Part shown: positions 32,721 through 40,923 of the stretch, one piece after another
Position numbering within the stretch: position 1 is the first letter of the stretch
Layout of the letters: every line of letters starts with the position of its first letter
NCBI GenBank assembly: GCA_902564565.1
Contig: CACFBW010000009.1
Location: 1-40,923 of the forward strand
DNA length: 40,923 bases
Origin: an uncultured Pelagibacteraceae bacterium
GTDB lineage: Bacteria; Pseudomonadota; Alphaproteobacteria; Pelagibacterales; Pelagibacteraceae
Direction of reading: 5' to 3'
Position numbers and translations under genes: made by a program
The notes under the pieces: model-generated
Database searches by the model: none
Told to the model about the DNA's origin: nothing
What the model saw: the letters and a program-made list of their open reading frames with translations, nothing else

Positions 32721-33049
32721 TAATTTATTTGTTCTAAGTAAACTGCAATTTCACCACCACATGCAAGCCCTACTTCCCAAGCGCTTTCGTTTGAAACTTT
32801 AAATTCTATTTTTTTGAAAGATTTATTTTCTTTTATTATGCCAATGCATTCTCTAACTACAGCAGACTCAACACACCCACCGGAAACTGATCCAGAAAAA
32901 TCTCCTTTCTCATTAACAATCATTCTACTTCCAACTTGTCGCGGAGAAGATCCCCAAGTTTGGATTACTGTTGCTAGTACTACTTTTTGATTAGTTGTGA
33001 TCCAGTCGTTTGCTTCTTCTAAAATCTTTTCATCAAATGAATTTTTCAT
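32720..33049 (-). CDS. XdhC N-terminal (XdhC_CoxI) subunit
   Basis: A 109-residue protein holding the XdhC_CoxI domain: VLATVIQTWGSSPRQVGSRM and GSVSGGCVESAVVREC, with the conserved Cys in GGCVE thought to contact the cofactor. It would pair with the product of the next gene to make a complete maturation chaperone. It lies 30 bases downstream of coxM on the same strand, so it belongs to the hydroxylase operon. Confidence 0.9.
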   Translation of the reverse strand: MKNSFDEKILEEANDWITTNQKVVLATVIQTWGSSPRQVGSRMIVNEKGDFSGSVSGGCVESAVVRECIGIIKENKSFKKIEFKVSNESAWEVGLACGGEIAVYLEQIN

Positions 33050-33079
33050 TAGATGTAAAGGTAATACTCAAATATTTAT

Positions 33080-33865
33080 TTAGCAAGCATCAACGGCTTT
33101 TTTAGCAAATATTTTAACCATATTTGCCCTATATTCCGCTGAAGCATGTATATCAGAATTCATTCCGCTAGATGGAATTTTAACATTGTCGATAGCAGAA
33201 GAAGAAAAGCTTTTTGAAAGAGCACTTGCAATGTTTTTTTCATTATAAACGCATGACTTTGCACCCGTAACTCCAACATTTACTCCGTTTTTATGTTTTG
33301 CAACGTAAACGCCTACTATTGCATATCTTGATGCTGGATTTGGATATTTTTGATAACAAGACTTTTCTGGAACTTGAAACTCAACTGATTGAATAAGTTC
33401 TCCTTTTTTAAGAGCCGTTTCAAACATTCCTGCAAAAAATTTATCAGCAGTTATTTTTCTGCTACTTGTGTGAATAGTTGCGTTTAGCGCAATACAGGCT
33501 GATGGATAGTCTGCAGCAGGATCGTTATTTGCTATTGATCCTCCGATAGTACCTCTGTTTCTTACTTGAGGGTCTCCTATACCTTCAGCTAATGCAGCTA
33601 AAGATGGTATCGCTTTTTTAATTTCTTTAGAATTAGCAACTTCTACGTGCTTAGTTGTTGCACCTATGATTACTGACTTACCGCTTACTTTGATCCCTGA
33701 TAATTTTTTTATTCTTTTTATATCTATAATATCTTTGTAAGAAGCTAGCCCCAGTTTCATAGAAGGAATAGTTGTCATTCCTCCAGCTAGAAAGGCAGAA
33801 TTTGATGAAGCTAATTTTGTTGCTTCTTTAACATCATTTGTTGAGTGATAATTAAATGTTTTCAT
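33080..33865 (-). CDS. coxM: CoxM-type FAD subunit of molybdenum hydroxylase
   Basis: A 261-residue FAD-binding subunit that passes electrons from the iron-sulfur subunit to an acceptor. FAD motifs are AGGMTTIP near 27-34 and GTIGGSIANNDPAADYP in the middle third; IGDPQVRNRGT is the classic linker. The C-terminal CO_deh_flav domain is present. An AAGGA site precedes the ATG. Length is slightly short of the 280-290 typical for CoxM. It follows coxL by 9 bases. Confidence 0.92.
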   Translation of the reverse strand: MKTFNYHSTNDVKEATKLASSNSAFLAGGMTTIPSMKLGLASYKDIIDIKRIKKLSGIKVSGKSVIIGATTKHVEVANSKEIKKAIPSLAALAEGIGDPQVRNRGTIGGSIANNDPAADYPSACIALNATIHTSSRKITADKFFAGMFETALKKGELIQSVEFQVPEKSCYQKYPNPASRYAIVGVYVAKHKNGVNVGVTGAKSCVYNEKNIASALSKSFSSSAIDNVKIPSSGMNSDIHASAEYRANMVKIFAKKAVDAC

Positions 33866-33874
33866 AATTTTTCC

Positions 33875-36250
33875 TTATGCCGCTTTAGAATTTGATTTTT
33901 TCATTTTTTGACATGCATTCCAAACTTTTTCAGCAGTTGCAGGCATTGAAATATCAGTGCCAATTGCATTCATTACTGCGTTCATTACTGCTGGAGGAGA
34001 TGCAATAGCTCCTGCTTCTCCGCATCCTTTTGTTCCAAGCGGATTTGATGTTGCTGGTGTACATGTAAAACCTAAATTAAATTCAGGAAAATTGTCAGCT
34101 CTTGGCATTGTGTAATCCATATAAGATGCTGTTACTAACTGTCCAGAATCATCATAATGACAATTTTCATAAAGTGCTTGTCCTATACCTTGAGCTAAAC
34201 CACCATGAACCTGTCCTTCAACAATTAAAGGATTTATAATTGTACCAAAGTCATCTATTGCTGTGTATTTAGCTACTTCAGTAGTTCCTGTATCTGGATC
34301 TATTTCAACTTCACAAATGTGAGAGCCTGCAGGAAATGAAAAGTTACCTGGATCAAAGAATGAAGTTTCTTTTAAACCTGGCTCCTCGCCTTCAGGAAGA
34401 GGAGATTTAACTTCTCCATAAGTGCCTGGCAAGTAACAAGCAAATGCTACTTCACCAATTGTTTTCTTTTGATTAGATTTCGCAACTATAAATTCACCAT
34501 CTTTAAACTCTACATCGCTCTCATTAACTTCTAACATTTTTGCAGCAACTTTTTTTCCTTTAGCTATTATTTTATCGCAAGCTTTTACAATAGCTGTTCC
34601 ACCTACTGTTAATGATCTTGAGCCATATGTTCCATATCCAAATGGACCTTTGTCAGTATCACCGTGAGAAATTTCAATATTTTCTAAAGGTACCCCTAAT
34701 TGATCTGCAGCTATTTGTGCAAATGTTGTGTCGTGTCCTTGACCATGACTATGTGATCCAGTAAAAACTGTTACATTTCCTGTTGGGTTAAATCTGACTT
34801 CTGCAGATTCCCATAAACCAATTCCACATCCAAGAGACATTACAACTGCTGAAGGTGCAATACCACAAGCTTCAAAGTAAGTACAAAAACCTATTCCTCT
34901 TATTTTTCCATTTGCTTCTGAATCTTTTTTTCTTTTTTCAAATCCTTTATAGTCAGCAACTTCCATTGCTTTCTTTAAACCTGCATTATAATCGCCTGAA
35001 TCTACAGAATGTACTAGTGTTTGTTGAAAAGGAAATTCCGTTGGAAAGTTTTTCATTCTTATTTCAGCTGGATCCATTCCGAGTTCTCTCGCTGCTTTTT
35101 CGACAAGCACTTCTATTGTATATGTTGCTTCTGGTCTTCCAGCGCCTCTATATGCGTCAACTGGAGCTGTATTTGTAAAAACAGCTTTAACATTGCTGTA
35201 GGCTGCTGGCATTTTATAAACTCCTGTCGCACATGGACCAAATAAATAAGTGGGAGTAACTGTTGCAAACACAGATGCATAAGCTCCAATATTGGCTATT
35301 GTTTCATTTTTAAATCCTAAGAAAGTACCATCATTTTTAACAGCAAGTTCTGCATGAGTTACGTGATCTCTTCCATGACAATCAGATAAAAAAGATTCAG
35401 TTCTATCTGCAACCCATTTTACTGGTCTTTCAATTTTTTTCGATGCCCAACTGCAAACTACTTCTTCAGCATAAGGATAAATTTTTGAACCAAATCCACC
35501 ACCAACATCTGGAGCTATTACTCTCAATTTATTCTCAGGAGCAACAGCATTAAATGCTGAAATAATTATTCTTGCTAAGTGTGGGTTTTGACTTGTTGTA
35601 TATAAAGTTATTTCTTCTGTTGAAGGATTGTAATCAGCATTAGCCGCTCTTGGTTCCATGGCATTTGGAACTAACCTGTTATTAATTAAATCAACTTTAA
35701 TTATTTTATCTGCACTATCAAAAGCTTCCTTCACTTTAGCTCTATCTCCTAATAACCAGTCAAAACATAAATTTTTTGGAATATCTTTATAAATACTATC
35801 TGATTTCATTGCTTCGTCTGTTTTTACTACCGCTTTTAATACTTTGTAATCTACTTTTACCAATTCAGCTGCATTTCGCGCTTCATCAAGACTTTCGGCA
35901 ATTACTACAGCAACATGATCACCTACATAATTAACACTTTCGCTGGCTAATGGTGGATGAGCAGGCACTTTCATATCAGATCCATCTTCACTTTTAATTC
36001 TCCAACCCGCAATCAAGCCTCCAATTTTATCGTTAGCTATATCTTTTCCTGTAAGTACAGCTACCACTCCAGAAGCTTTTGATGCTTTAGAAATATCTAC
36101 ATTTTTAATTTGTGCTCTAGCATGTGGTGAACGAACAAAGTATGCGTATGTTTGGTGAGCAAAGGTTACATCTGCTGTGTACTTTCCTCTACCTGTTAGA
36201 AGCTTTTTATCTTCTTTTCTTTCAACTCTAGATCCAACTAAACTTGCCAT
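33875..36250 (-). CDS. coxL: Form II CoxL-like molybdenum hydroxylase large subunit
   Basis: A 791-residue molybdopterin-binding catalytic subunit of the xanthine oxidase family. GGGFGSK is at 250-256; the active-site loop is AYRGAGR at 366-372, which defines form II; true CO dehydrogenases (form I) carry AYxCSFR with a Cys for the Cu-Mo site. The C-terminal GCGEAGAIASPPAV contains the base-providing Glu. The protein is therefore an aerobic Mo hydroxylase whose substrate is probably an aldehyde or N-heterocycle, not CO. Strong GGAG site before the ATG. Cofactor genes on both sides support it. Confidence 0.93.
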   Translation of the reverse strand: MASLVGSRVERKEDKKLLTGRGKYTADVTFAHQTYAYFVRSPHARAQIKNVDISKASKASGVVAVLTGKDIANDKIGGLIAGWRIKSEDGSDMKVPAHPPLASESVNYVGDHVAVVIAESLDEARNAAELVKVDYKVLKAVVKTDEAMKSDSIYKDIPKNLCFDWLLGDRAKVKEAFDSADKIIKVDLINNRLVPNAMEPRAANADYNPSTEEITLYTTSQNPHLARIIISAFNAVAPENKLRVIAPDVGGGFGSKIYPYAEEVVCSWASKKIERPVKWVADRTESFLSDCHGRDHVTHAELAVKNDGTFLGFKNETIANIGAYASVFATVTPTYLFGPCATGVYKMPAAYSNVKAVFTNTAPVDAYRGAGRPEATYTIEVLVEKAARELGMDPAEIRMKNFPTEFPFQQTLVHSVDSGDYNAGLKKAMEVADYKGFEKRKKDSEANGKIRGIGFCTYFEACGIAPSAVVMSLGCGIGLWESAEVRFNPTGNVTVFTGSHSHGQGHDTTFAQIAADQLGVPLENIEISHGDTDKGPFGYGTYGSRSLTVGGTAIVKACDKIIAKGKKVAAKMLEVNESDVEFKDGEFIVAKSNQKKTIGEVAFACYLPGTYGEVKSPLPEGEEPGLKETSFFDPGNFSFPAGSHICEVEIDPDTGTTEVAKYTAIDDFGTIINPLIVEGQVHGGLAQGIGQALYENCHYDDSGQLVTASYMDYTMPRADNFPEFNLGFTCTPATSNPLGTKGCGEAGAIASPPAVMNAVMNAIGTDISMPATAEKVWNACQKMKKSNSKAA

Positions 36251-36268
36251 TATAAATATCTCCTTCTT

Positions 36269-36730
36269 TTACATTTTTGTTGCAGCTTCTTTAACTGCAG
36301 CCACTATATTTTGATAACCTGTACATCGACAAATATTTCCTTCTAGCCAGTCTCTTATTTCTTTATCGCTAGGATTCTTTTTGTGTTTAAGTAAATCGAT
36401 TGCACTCATAACCATTCCTGGAGTGCAAAAACCACACTGCAGACCATGTAATTTTTTAAATGCTTCTTGCATTGGATGCATTTTTCCATTTGATACAAGT
36501 CCTTCAATTGTTGTAACTTTTGAACCATCAAGATCGGCTGCTAAAGCTGTGCAGCTTTTAATAGATTTACCGTCAGCATGAACAACGCATGCTCCACACT
36601 GGCTTGTATCACATCCAACATGTGTACCCGTTAAATTTAAAACTTCTCTTAAAAATACTGAAAGAACTGTATGATCAGCTACTTCTTTTGATACTTTTTT
36701 ACCGTTAACTTCTAATGTAATTTTTTTCAT
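36269..36730 (-). CDS. coxS: CoxS-type [2Fe-2S] subunit of molybdenum hydroxylase
   Basis: A 153-residue electron-transfer subunit with two [2Fe-2S] clusters: Cys40, 45, 48 and 60 in the plant-ferredoxin-like domain, and Cys99, 102, 134 and 136 (GFCTPGM and CRCTGYQN) in the second. I chose the ATG at 36730, which has a GGGAAG ribosome site; an upstream start at 36772 adds 14 residues unlike the family. The order coxS-coxL-coxM is on the reverse strand, with 18 bases to coxL. Confidence 0.94.
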   Translation of the reverse strand: MKKITLEVNGKKVSKEVADHTVLSVFLREVLNLTGTHVGCDTSQCGACVVHADGKSIKSCTALAADLDGSKVTTIEGLVSNGKMHPMQEAFKKLHGLQCGFCTPGMVMSAIDLLKHKKNPSDKEIRDWLEGNICRCTGYQNIVAAVKEAATKM

Positions 36731-36760
36731 AGTCTTCCCTTCCTCTGAAAAAACTTTCAT

Positions 36761-36789
36761 ATTAAAACACAATACTAAATGATCTTCAA
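36761..36789 (-). promoter_or_regulatory. Possible promoter of the coxSLM operon
   Basis: On the reverse strand TTGAAG (36789-36784) and TTTAAT (36766-36761) are 17 bases apart, in the 94-base gap between coxG and coxS. The predicted start near 36754 gives a leader of about 24 bases to the coxS ATG. The -10 is a moderate match. Confidence 0.35.
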
Positions 36790-36824
36790 TTGTATAAAAA
36801 AATTAAATTCTAGTATAGCGTGAA

Positions 36825-37400
36825 TTAAATTATAAAAAATCCTATAACAATAACAGTCAAAACTATTGCCAATGAATAGATATAAATATTTTTGTTTGAT
36901 TTTTTATTTATTGCTGGAACTTCTTTTTTAGAGTCATTTGACAATTCAGTTGATGAAACCTTTTTAATTGTAATTAATTCAGAAAATTTACCAAAAAAAA
37001 TATCTGCCATTTTTTTTGCTGTCATATCAATAAGTCTTGAACCAACTTGTGCGATTTTTCCACCAACATTAGCTTCTACTTCATAAATAAGTTTTGTACC
37101 ATCTTCACAATCTTCAAGACTAACTTTGGCAGAACCAGATGCAAAACCAACAGCTGAATTTCCTGACCCTTCAATAACGTAACTATTTGGTGCGTTAATT
37201 TCTTTTAACTCGATATCTCCAGTAAAACTTGCATTAAATGGACCAATTTTATTTGTGGCAGTGGCTGTAAATTCTGTTTCTGAGTTTTTTAAGAATTCCT
37301 CACACCCCGGTATAGCCTGTTTTAAAATTTCTGGATTGTTTAAGGCTTCCCAAACTTTTTGTTTTTTCAGATTTATTTGATAAGATCCACTTAGTTTCAT
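36825..37400 (-). CDS. coxG: CoxG-like SRPBCC protein with membrane anchor
   Basis: A 191-residue protein. The SRPBCC (START-like) domain at about 1-145 begins MKLSGSYQINLKKQKVWEALNNPE with IPGCEEF, as in CoxG, and contains SGNSAVGFASGSAKVSL. A polar linker leads to a single C-terminal helix (about 171-190), so it is anchored to the membrane. CoxG attaches the CO dehydrogenase-type complex to the membrane in relatives. The ATG at 37400 is preferred over 37421. It lies 94 bases upstream of coxS. Confidence 0.88.
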   Translation of the reverse strand: MKLSGSYQINLKKQKVWEALNNPEILKQAIPGCEEFLKNSETEFTATATNKIGPFNASFTGDIELKEINAPNSYVIEGSGNSAVGFASGSAKVSLEDCEDGTKLIYEVEANVGGKIAQVGSRLIDMTAKKMADIFFGKFSELITIKKVSSTELSNDSKKEVPAINKKSNKNIYIYSLAIVLTVIVIGFFII

Positions 37401-37429
37401 AACTATAATAAAACTTAACATAAAAAATT

Positions 37430-37675
37430 ATGGATGATAATACAAAAAAAGAATTACAATCTGCTGCTTTCGACAGATTGTTAAATCATTTAAGAGAAAG
37501 AAAAGATGTACAAAATATAGATTTGATGAATCTTGCTGGTTTTTGCAGAAATTGTTTGTCTAAATGGTACAGAGAAGAAGCAAAAAAAAAAGGAATTGAA
37601 ATTTCAGATCCTGATTCAAGAAAACATGTTTATGGGATGTCCTACTCTGAATGGAAAGAAAAATATCAAAAATAA
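37430..37675 (+). CDS. DUF1244-family protein
   Basis: An 81-residue protein. The sequence LMNLAGFCRNCLSKWYREEA and the ending GMSYSEWKEKYQ match DUF1244, widespread in alpha- and gammaproteobacteria with no known function. Two Cys (CRNC, at about 44-47 in the protein) are conserved and could bind metal or haem. It is divergent from coxG over a 29-base gap and precedes an EamA permease gene by 16 bases on the same strand. Confidence 0.92.
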   Translation: MDDNTKKELQSAAFDRLLNHLRERKDVQNIDLMNLAGFCRNCLSKWYREEAKKKGIEISDPDSRKHVYGMSYSEWKEKYQK

Positions 37676-37691
37676 ATATTTTTCTTTTTAA

Positions 37692-38546
37692 ATGATTAAA
37701 TTGTTTCCATTAATATTTGTACTTCTTTGGTCTTCGGCTTTTATAACCACAAAACCTATTGTCGACTATAGTGATCCATTTGCTGCTCTAGCATTTAGGT
37801 TTTTAATTGTAGCGTTTGGTTTTTTTTTATTTTCAGCTTTTAAACAACAAAAAGTTTTAGTACCAAAAAAAAACGCGCTTGAATCAATCTTTAGTGGGGT
37901 TTTATTTCATGGTTTTTATCTCGGAGGTGTATTTTTTTCTATATCAAAAGGTCTACCAACTGGAATTGCTGCATTAATAGTAACTCTTAACCCGGTTCTA
38001 ACTAACGCTCTAGCAGGTCCATTGCTAGATGAAAAAGTTACATGGAAACAGTGGATCGGCGTTATACTCGGTTTTTTAGGTGCAACAATAGTTTTGGGTC
38101 TTGATGTTGGTTCGGAGTTACCAACAATTGGTATAATTGCAGTTTGTATATCTTTGATTGCTGTAACTAGTGGAACTTTATGGCAAAAAAAACTAAGCAA
38201 CGACTTATCTTTACCAGTGAGTAATATGTATCAAGCTATTGGTGGATTTACATTTCATCTAATTGTAGTTTTGCTTTTTGCAAAACCTTACATAGATTTC
38301 TCTTCAACTTTTATAATCGCGATGAGTCATCAAATTTTATTAGTTTCTTTTGGTGCTTTTACTATTTTGATGTATTTAATTAAGCACAATTCAGCTAGCA
38401 AAACTGTATCTGTATTTTTTTTAATTCCAGCTACTTCTGCTGTAATTGCATGGATTTTTTTAAACGAAACATTAAATATTTATGATGTTTTTGGTTTTAC
38501 AATAGCTTCCATTGGTGTGTTTATTGCTACAAGAGAAAATAAATAA
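37692..38546 (+). CDS. EamA/DMT-family permease
   Basis: A 284-residue membrane protein with ten helices in two EamA repeats. PLIFVLLWSSAFITTKPIVDYSDPFAALAFRF at the start and LIVTLNPVLTNALAGPLLDEKVTWKQWIGVILGFLGA are strongly typical. It belongs with amino-acid or metabolite exporters of the RhaT/YdcZ type. The gene is 16 bases after DUF1244 and 6 bases from the convergent moaB stop. No substrate is evident. Confidence 0.92.
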   Translation: MIKLFPLIFVLLWSSAFITTKPIVDYSDPFAALAFRFLIVAFGFFLFSAFKQQKVLVPKKNALESIFSGVLFHGFYLGGVFFSISKGLPTGIAALIVTLNPVLTNALAGPLLDEKVTWKQWIGVILGFLGATIVLGLDVGSELPTIGIIAVCISLIAVTSGTLWQKKLSNDLSLPVSNMYQAIGGFTFHLIVVLLFAKPYIDFSSTFIIAMSHQILLVSFGAFTILMYLIKHNSASKTVSVFFLIPATSAVIAWIFLNETLNIYDVFGFTIASIGVFIATRENK

Positions 38547-38552
38547 GTTTTT

Positions 38553-39053
38553 TTATTTTTCTTTAAGTCTTGTAAATAGTTCTACAAAATTACAAGGTTT
38601 ATGATTAATATCTAATTGATGTATTAAAATTTTATCCCACGCATCTGTAACACCTCCCGATGATCCTGGTAAAGCAAATATGTATTTTCCATTTGCGAGA
38701 ACTGCACACGCTCTTGATTGAATTGATGAAGTTCCAACTGTTTCTAAACTATAATATCTAAAAATCTCTCCAAATCCTGGTATATGTTTATCCGCAATTT
38801 CATCTAACGCTTCAGGAGTAATATCTCTTCCTGTTAAACCAGTTCCTCCAGTTGTAATAATTACATCTATTTTTTTTTTCTTTGTCCATTCTTTTAAAAT
38901 TTTTTTAATATCTTTTTTATTATCTTTACAAATTTTTCGTTCAACTAAATTATGATTAGCTTCTTTAATTTTGTTGACCAAAATTCCTCCAGATTTATCT
39001 GTTTTTATATTTCTAGTATCGGTTACAGTTAAAAGTGCTATATTTACTTTCAT
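38553..39053 (-). CDS. moaB: MoaB/MogA-family molybdopterin adenylyltransferase
   Basis: A 166-residue MoCF-fold protein that adenylates molybdopterin before molybdenum insertion. VIITTGGTGLTGRDITPEAL and ALPGSSGGVTDAWD, with the GEIFRYYSLETVGTSSIQSRA segment, are diagnostic of MoaB. It stands alone on the reverse strand, divergent from the TauE-like gene by 20 bases. It complements moaA/C/D/E at 28.8-31.0 kb; a moeA homologue is not in the window. Confidence 0.93.
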   Translation of the reverse strand: MKVNIALLTVTDTRNIKTDKSGGILVNKIKEANHNLVERKICKDNKKDIKKILKEWTKKKKIDVIITTGGTGLTGRDITPEALDEIADKHIPGFGEIFRYYSLETVGTSSIQSRACAVLANGKYIFALPGSSGGVTDAWDKILIHQLDINHKPCNFVELFTRLKEK

Positions 39054-39073
39054 AAAATAAGTTAATTTCTAAT

Positions 39074-39820
39074 ATGATTATATTATCAATTTTATTTTTT
39101 GTAACTGCAATATTATATGCAAGTGTTGGGTTCGGGGGCGGCTCAACTTATTTAGCTCTTCTTTTGCTGTGGGGAGTACCTTACTTTATTTTTCCTGTAA
39201 TAGCTTTATCTTGTAATATTATAGTCGTTTCTGGAAATTGTTTTAACTATATAAGAGCAGGAAACCTAAACTTAAAATTATTATTACCTTATCTAGTTGG
39301 ATCTATACCGTTAGCTTTTATTGGGGGTTCTTTGCCAGTAGAAAAAGAGTTTTTTGAAATACTTTTATTCATAGTTTTAACGCTAGCAGGTTTGATGTTA
39401 TTGTTTAAATTTAAATCTTATGATGACAAAATAGAAATTTTCAGAAAAATTCCAATAGCATTTTCAATTTTGATTGGAGGAATTTTAGGTTTTGTTTCTG
39501 GGATTGCTGGTGTTGGAGGAGGAATTTTTTTAAGTCCCATTCTTTTTTTACTAAGAGCTGGAAAACCTAAACATATTGTAACAGCGGCTTCTCTATTCAT
39601 ATTAATAAATTCTTTATCAGGAATTATTGGGCAATTAACAAAAACTGCTGTTCTAATTGAAATACAAAATTACTGGTTTCTTTTTTTGGCAGTTTTAATT
39701 GGAGGTCAAATAGGTAATTTTTTAAACTTAAAGATATTTCCCACTCGATTATTGGCGTTAGTTACAGCTGGACTAGTTTTATTTGTTGCTGCTAGAATGG
39801 GTTACAAAATATTTTTATAA
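39074..39820 (+). CDS. TauE/SafE-family membrane permease
   Basis: A 248-residue protein with about eight helices in two repeats. GFGGGSTYLALLLLWGVPYF at about 19-38 and GIAGVGGGIFLSPILFLLRA in the second half are the repeat signatures of TauE/SafE permeases, which export sulfite, sulfoacetate or other organosulfur anions. It precedes the homocysteine-methyltransferase-like gene by 5 bases, so both are probably co-transcribed and may handle sulfur compounds. Divergent from moaB. Confidence 0.9.
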   Translation: MIILSILFFVTAILYASVGFGGGSTYLALLLLWGVPYFIFPVIALSCNIIVVSGNCFNYIRAGNLNLKLLLPYLVGSIPLAFIGGSLPVEKEFFEILLFIVLTLAGLMLLFKFKSYDDKIEIFRKIPIAFSILIGGILGFVSGIAGVGGGIFLSPILFLLRAGKPKHIVTAASLFILINSLSGIIGQLTKTAVLIEIQNYWFLFLAVLIGGQIGNFLNLKIFPTRLLALVTAGLVLFVAARMGYKIFL

Positions 39821-39825
39821 CTTTT

Positions 39826-40740
39826 ATGGATAAAGGTTTTTTTAAAAAAACAAGAATTCTAGATGGAGGTATGGGCCAAGAGTTGCTTTATAAAGGTTTA
39901 AAACCAAAAGGAACGTTATGGTCGGCTCATGCGTTAATTGACAAAAATTGTCATAAAATGGTTATTGATGCACATTTAGATTTTATAAATGCTGGAGCTG
40001 AAGTAATAGTTACTTCAACATTTACCGCTAGAAGAAATAGATTAATACAAAATGATAGTGAAAAATATTTTGAAGAAATAAATATTAAAGCTGTTGAGTT
40101 GGCTCAAAAAGCAAGGGACACCTCAAAAAAAAATATTTTAATTGCTGGAGGTTTGCCTAATCAAAAACAAACCTATAGCGCTGATTTAGGTAAAGATTTA
40201 AACGTAATAGAAAAAAATTTTTATGATCAAGCAAAACTTCTTAAGAACGGAATTGATTTTTTTTACCTGGATGTAATGAGTAGTGGATTAGAATGTGAAA
40301 TTGCACTTAAAACAATTGAAGCATACAGTATACCAGTCTTAGTTGGTATCCATATAAAAGATGATGGAAAACTACCATCAGGAGAAAAAATTAATGACAT
40401 TGTTACAAAATATAAAAATAATAACTGGCTTGGAGTTATTGCAGCTTGTGTTTCGCCCAAAGCATATGAATTAATTATTAATGACTTGCAAAAACTAGAA
40501 ATGCCACATGGATTTAAGTTAAATGCATTTAAAAAGATACCAGAAGGTTATACTGTCGCTTCTAAAGATCAGTGGGGTAATGCAGGCAATCCAAATACAG
40601 TTTTAGGAGTAAATAGTGATTTAAATGAATCTAATTTCTATGAGTATGTAAAAAAATTTAAAGAAAGTGGCGCAACTATCTTAGGTGGGTGCTGTGAAAT
40701 AAGACCATCGCACATAAAAGAAATTGCTAAACTGATTTAA
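39826..40740 (+). CDS. Homocysteine S-methyltransferase family protein
   Basis: A 304-residue TIM-barrel zinc methyltransferase. ILDGGMGQELLYKG near 11-23 begins the barrel; the zinc cysteines are Cys208 (GVIAACVSP) and Cys289/290 (LGGCCEIRPSHI). The family moves methyl groups from S-methylmethionine, betaine or related donors to homocysteine; the donor here is not decidable. It shares 14 bases tail to tail with the reverse EamA fragment. Linkage to the TauE-like gene suggests a methylated-sulfur pathway, as an inference. Confidence 0.88.
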   Translation: MDKGFFKKTRILDGGMGQELLYKGLKPKGTLWSAHALIDKNCHKMVIDAHLDFINAGAEVIVTSTFTARRNRLIQNDSEKYFEEINIKAVELAQKARDTSKKNILIAGGLPNQKQTYSADLGKDLNVIEKNFYDQAKLLKNGIDFFYLDVMSSGLECEIALKTIEAYSIPVLVGIHIKDDGKLPSGEKINDIVTKYKNNNWLGVIAACVSPKAYELIINDLQKLEMPHGFKLNAFKKIPEGYTVASKDQWGNAGNPNTVLGVNSDLNESNFYEYVKKFKESGATILGGCCEIRPSHIKEIAKLI

Positions 40741-40923
40741 CTTTTCTAAATGAAGATTTTTTTACAAAATAAATTCCTAAAACTACAGCAGCTACCGCAA
40801 CAATCACCTTTGCAGTAATTATTTCATTTAAAAAAATATAGCCTAGTATAATTCCAAATATTGGGATTAAATAAGCTACCTGTGCTTGGAAAACCAAACC
40901 ATTGTTTTTTAATATTCTAAATC
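40727..40923 (-). CDS. EamA/DMT-family permease, C-terminal part
   Basis: A reverse-strand frame is open from the window edge to a TAG at 40727-40729, giving about 65 residues with two helices: a VFQAQVAYLIPIFGIILGYIF stretch, then LNEIITAKVIVAVAAVVLGIYFV and a basic tail. Helices 9-10 of an EamA permease have this form (LIP.f.il.g..fLnE). The start is outside the window. It overlaps the homocysteine-methyltransferase-like gene by 14 bases. Confidence 0.78.
   Translation of the reverse strand, partial: FRILKNNGLVFQAQVAYLIPIFGIILGYIFLNEIITAKVIVAVAAVVLGIYFVKKSSFRKVKSV

Noticed and set aside
34855..35245. Forward-strand open frames inside coxL
   Set aside because: They are antisense shadows of a well-supported gene, rich in Leu/Phe runs from reversed codons, with no ribosome sites.
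33875..36250. Aerobic carbon monoxide dehydrogenase (form I)
   Set aside because: The active-site loop is AYRGAGR, not AYxCSFR, and no CoxD/CoxE-type genes are seen, so CO oxidation is not supported.
1..40923. tRNA, rRNA, CRISPR array, IS element, prophage or known riboswitch
   Set aside because: The gaps are all short (about 105 bases at most) and I saw no cloverleaf, repeat-spacer array, transposase or riboswitch core; a covariance-model scan would be the decisive test.

Overview
The window is AT-rich, tightly packed bacterial DNA: about 50 genes in 40.9 kb, no gene-free stretch over about 105 bases, many 1-8 base overlaps, and several convergent pairs whose stop codons touch or overlap. 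The gene set points to a streamlined marine alphaproteobacterium of the SAR11/Pelagibacterales kind. It includes several EamA permeases, Fe(II)/2-oxoglutarate oxygenases, a form II CoxL-type molybdenum hydroxylase, DUF1244, an Irr-type operator and a dipeptide ABC system. This placement is inferred from content and style; no marker gene such as rRNA is present. I saw no rRNA, tRNA, CRISPR array, IS element, prophage or replication origin.

Region 1 (1-7.1 kb) looks like small-molecule catabolism: the end of a DhaL (DAK2) gene, a DhaK gene, a BASS-family transporter, a phosphate acyltransferase and a histidinol-dehydrogenase paralogue that most resembles sulfopropanediol dehydrogenase HpsN. A reverse-strand epoxide hydrolase/PhyH pair separates dhaL from dhaK. 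A LysE-type exporter gene closing this region is broken by a frameshift.

Region 2 (7.1-13.6 kb) holds a cupin, an Asp/Glu racemase-like protein, a 1-Cys peroxiredoxin and a sulfur group: persulfide dioxygenase-like protein, an 11-cysteine 39-residue metallothionein-like protein, CysE and CysK. It continues with an NTF2-like protein, an SMR-family protein with no acidic residue, a perfect Irr (ICE) box, a small membrane protein, an SDR lacking its catalytic Tyr and a DUF5872 protein.

Region 3 (13.6-23.1 kb, all reverse strand) runs from an inositol-monophosphatase-family enzyme through a beta-propeller-like autotransporter and a class I glutamine amidotransferase to a peptide ABC transporter (binding protein, two permeases, fused double ATPase) and an AhpD-like protein. 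A 14-bp hairpin separates the binding-protein gene from the permeases.

Region 4 (23.2-28.7 kb) has a gamma-butyrobetaine-hydroxylase-like oxygenase, an EamA permease, CcdA, an unlisted 39-residue membrane protein, an aldehyde dehydrogenase, a GYD-domain protein and a second PhyH oxygenase.

Region 5 (28.8-39.1 kb) is a molybdenum module. moaA-moaC-moaD-moaE read forward. A MocA-like cytidylyltransferase, YjbQ, a two-gene XdhC, coxM, coxL, coxS and coxG read in reverse, and moaB follows. Together they make, cytidylylate and insert the cofactor for one CoxL-type hydroxylase whose AYRGAGR loop marks it as form II, so its substrate is probably not CO. The right end carries a TauE-like permease, a homocysteine S-methyltransferase-family enzyme and the tail of another EamA permease.
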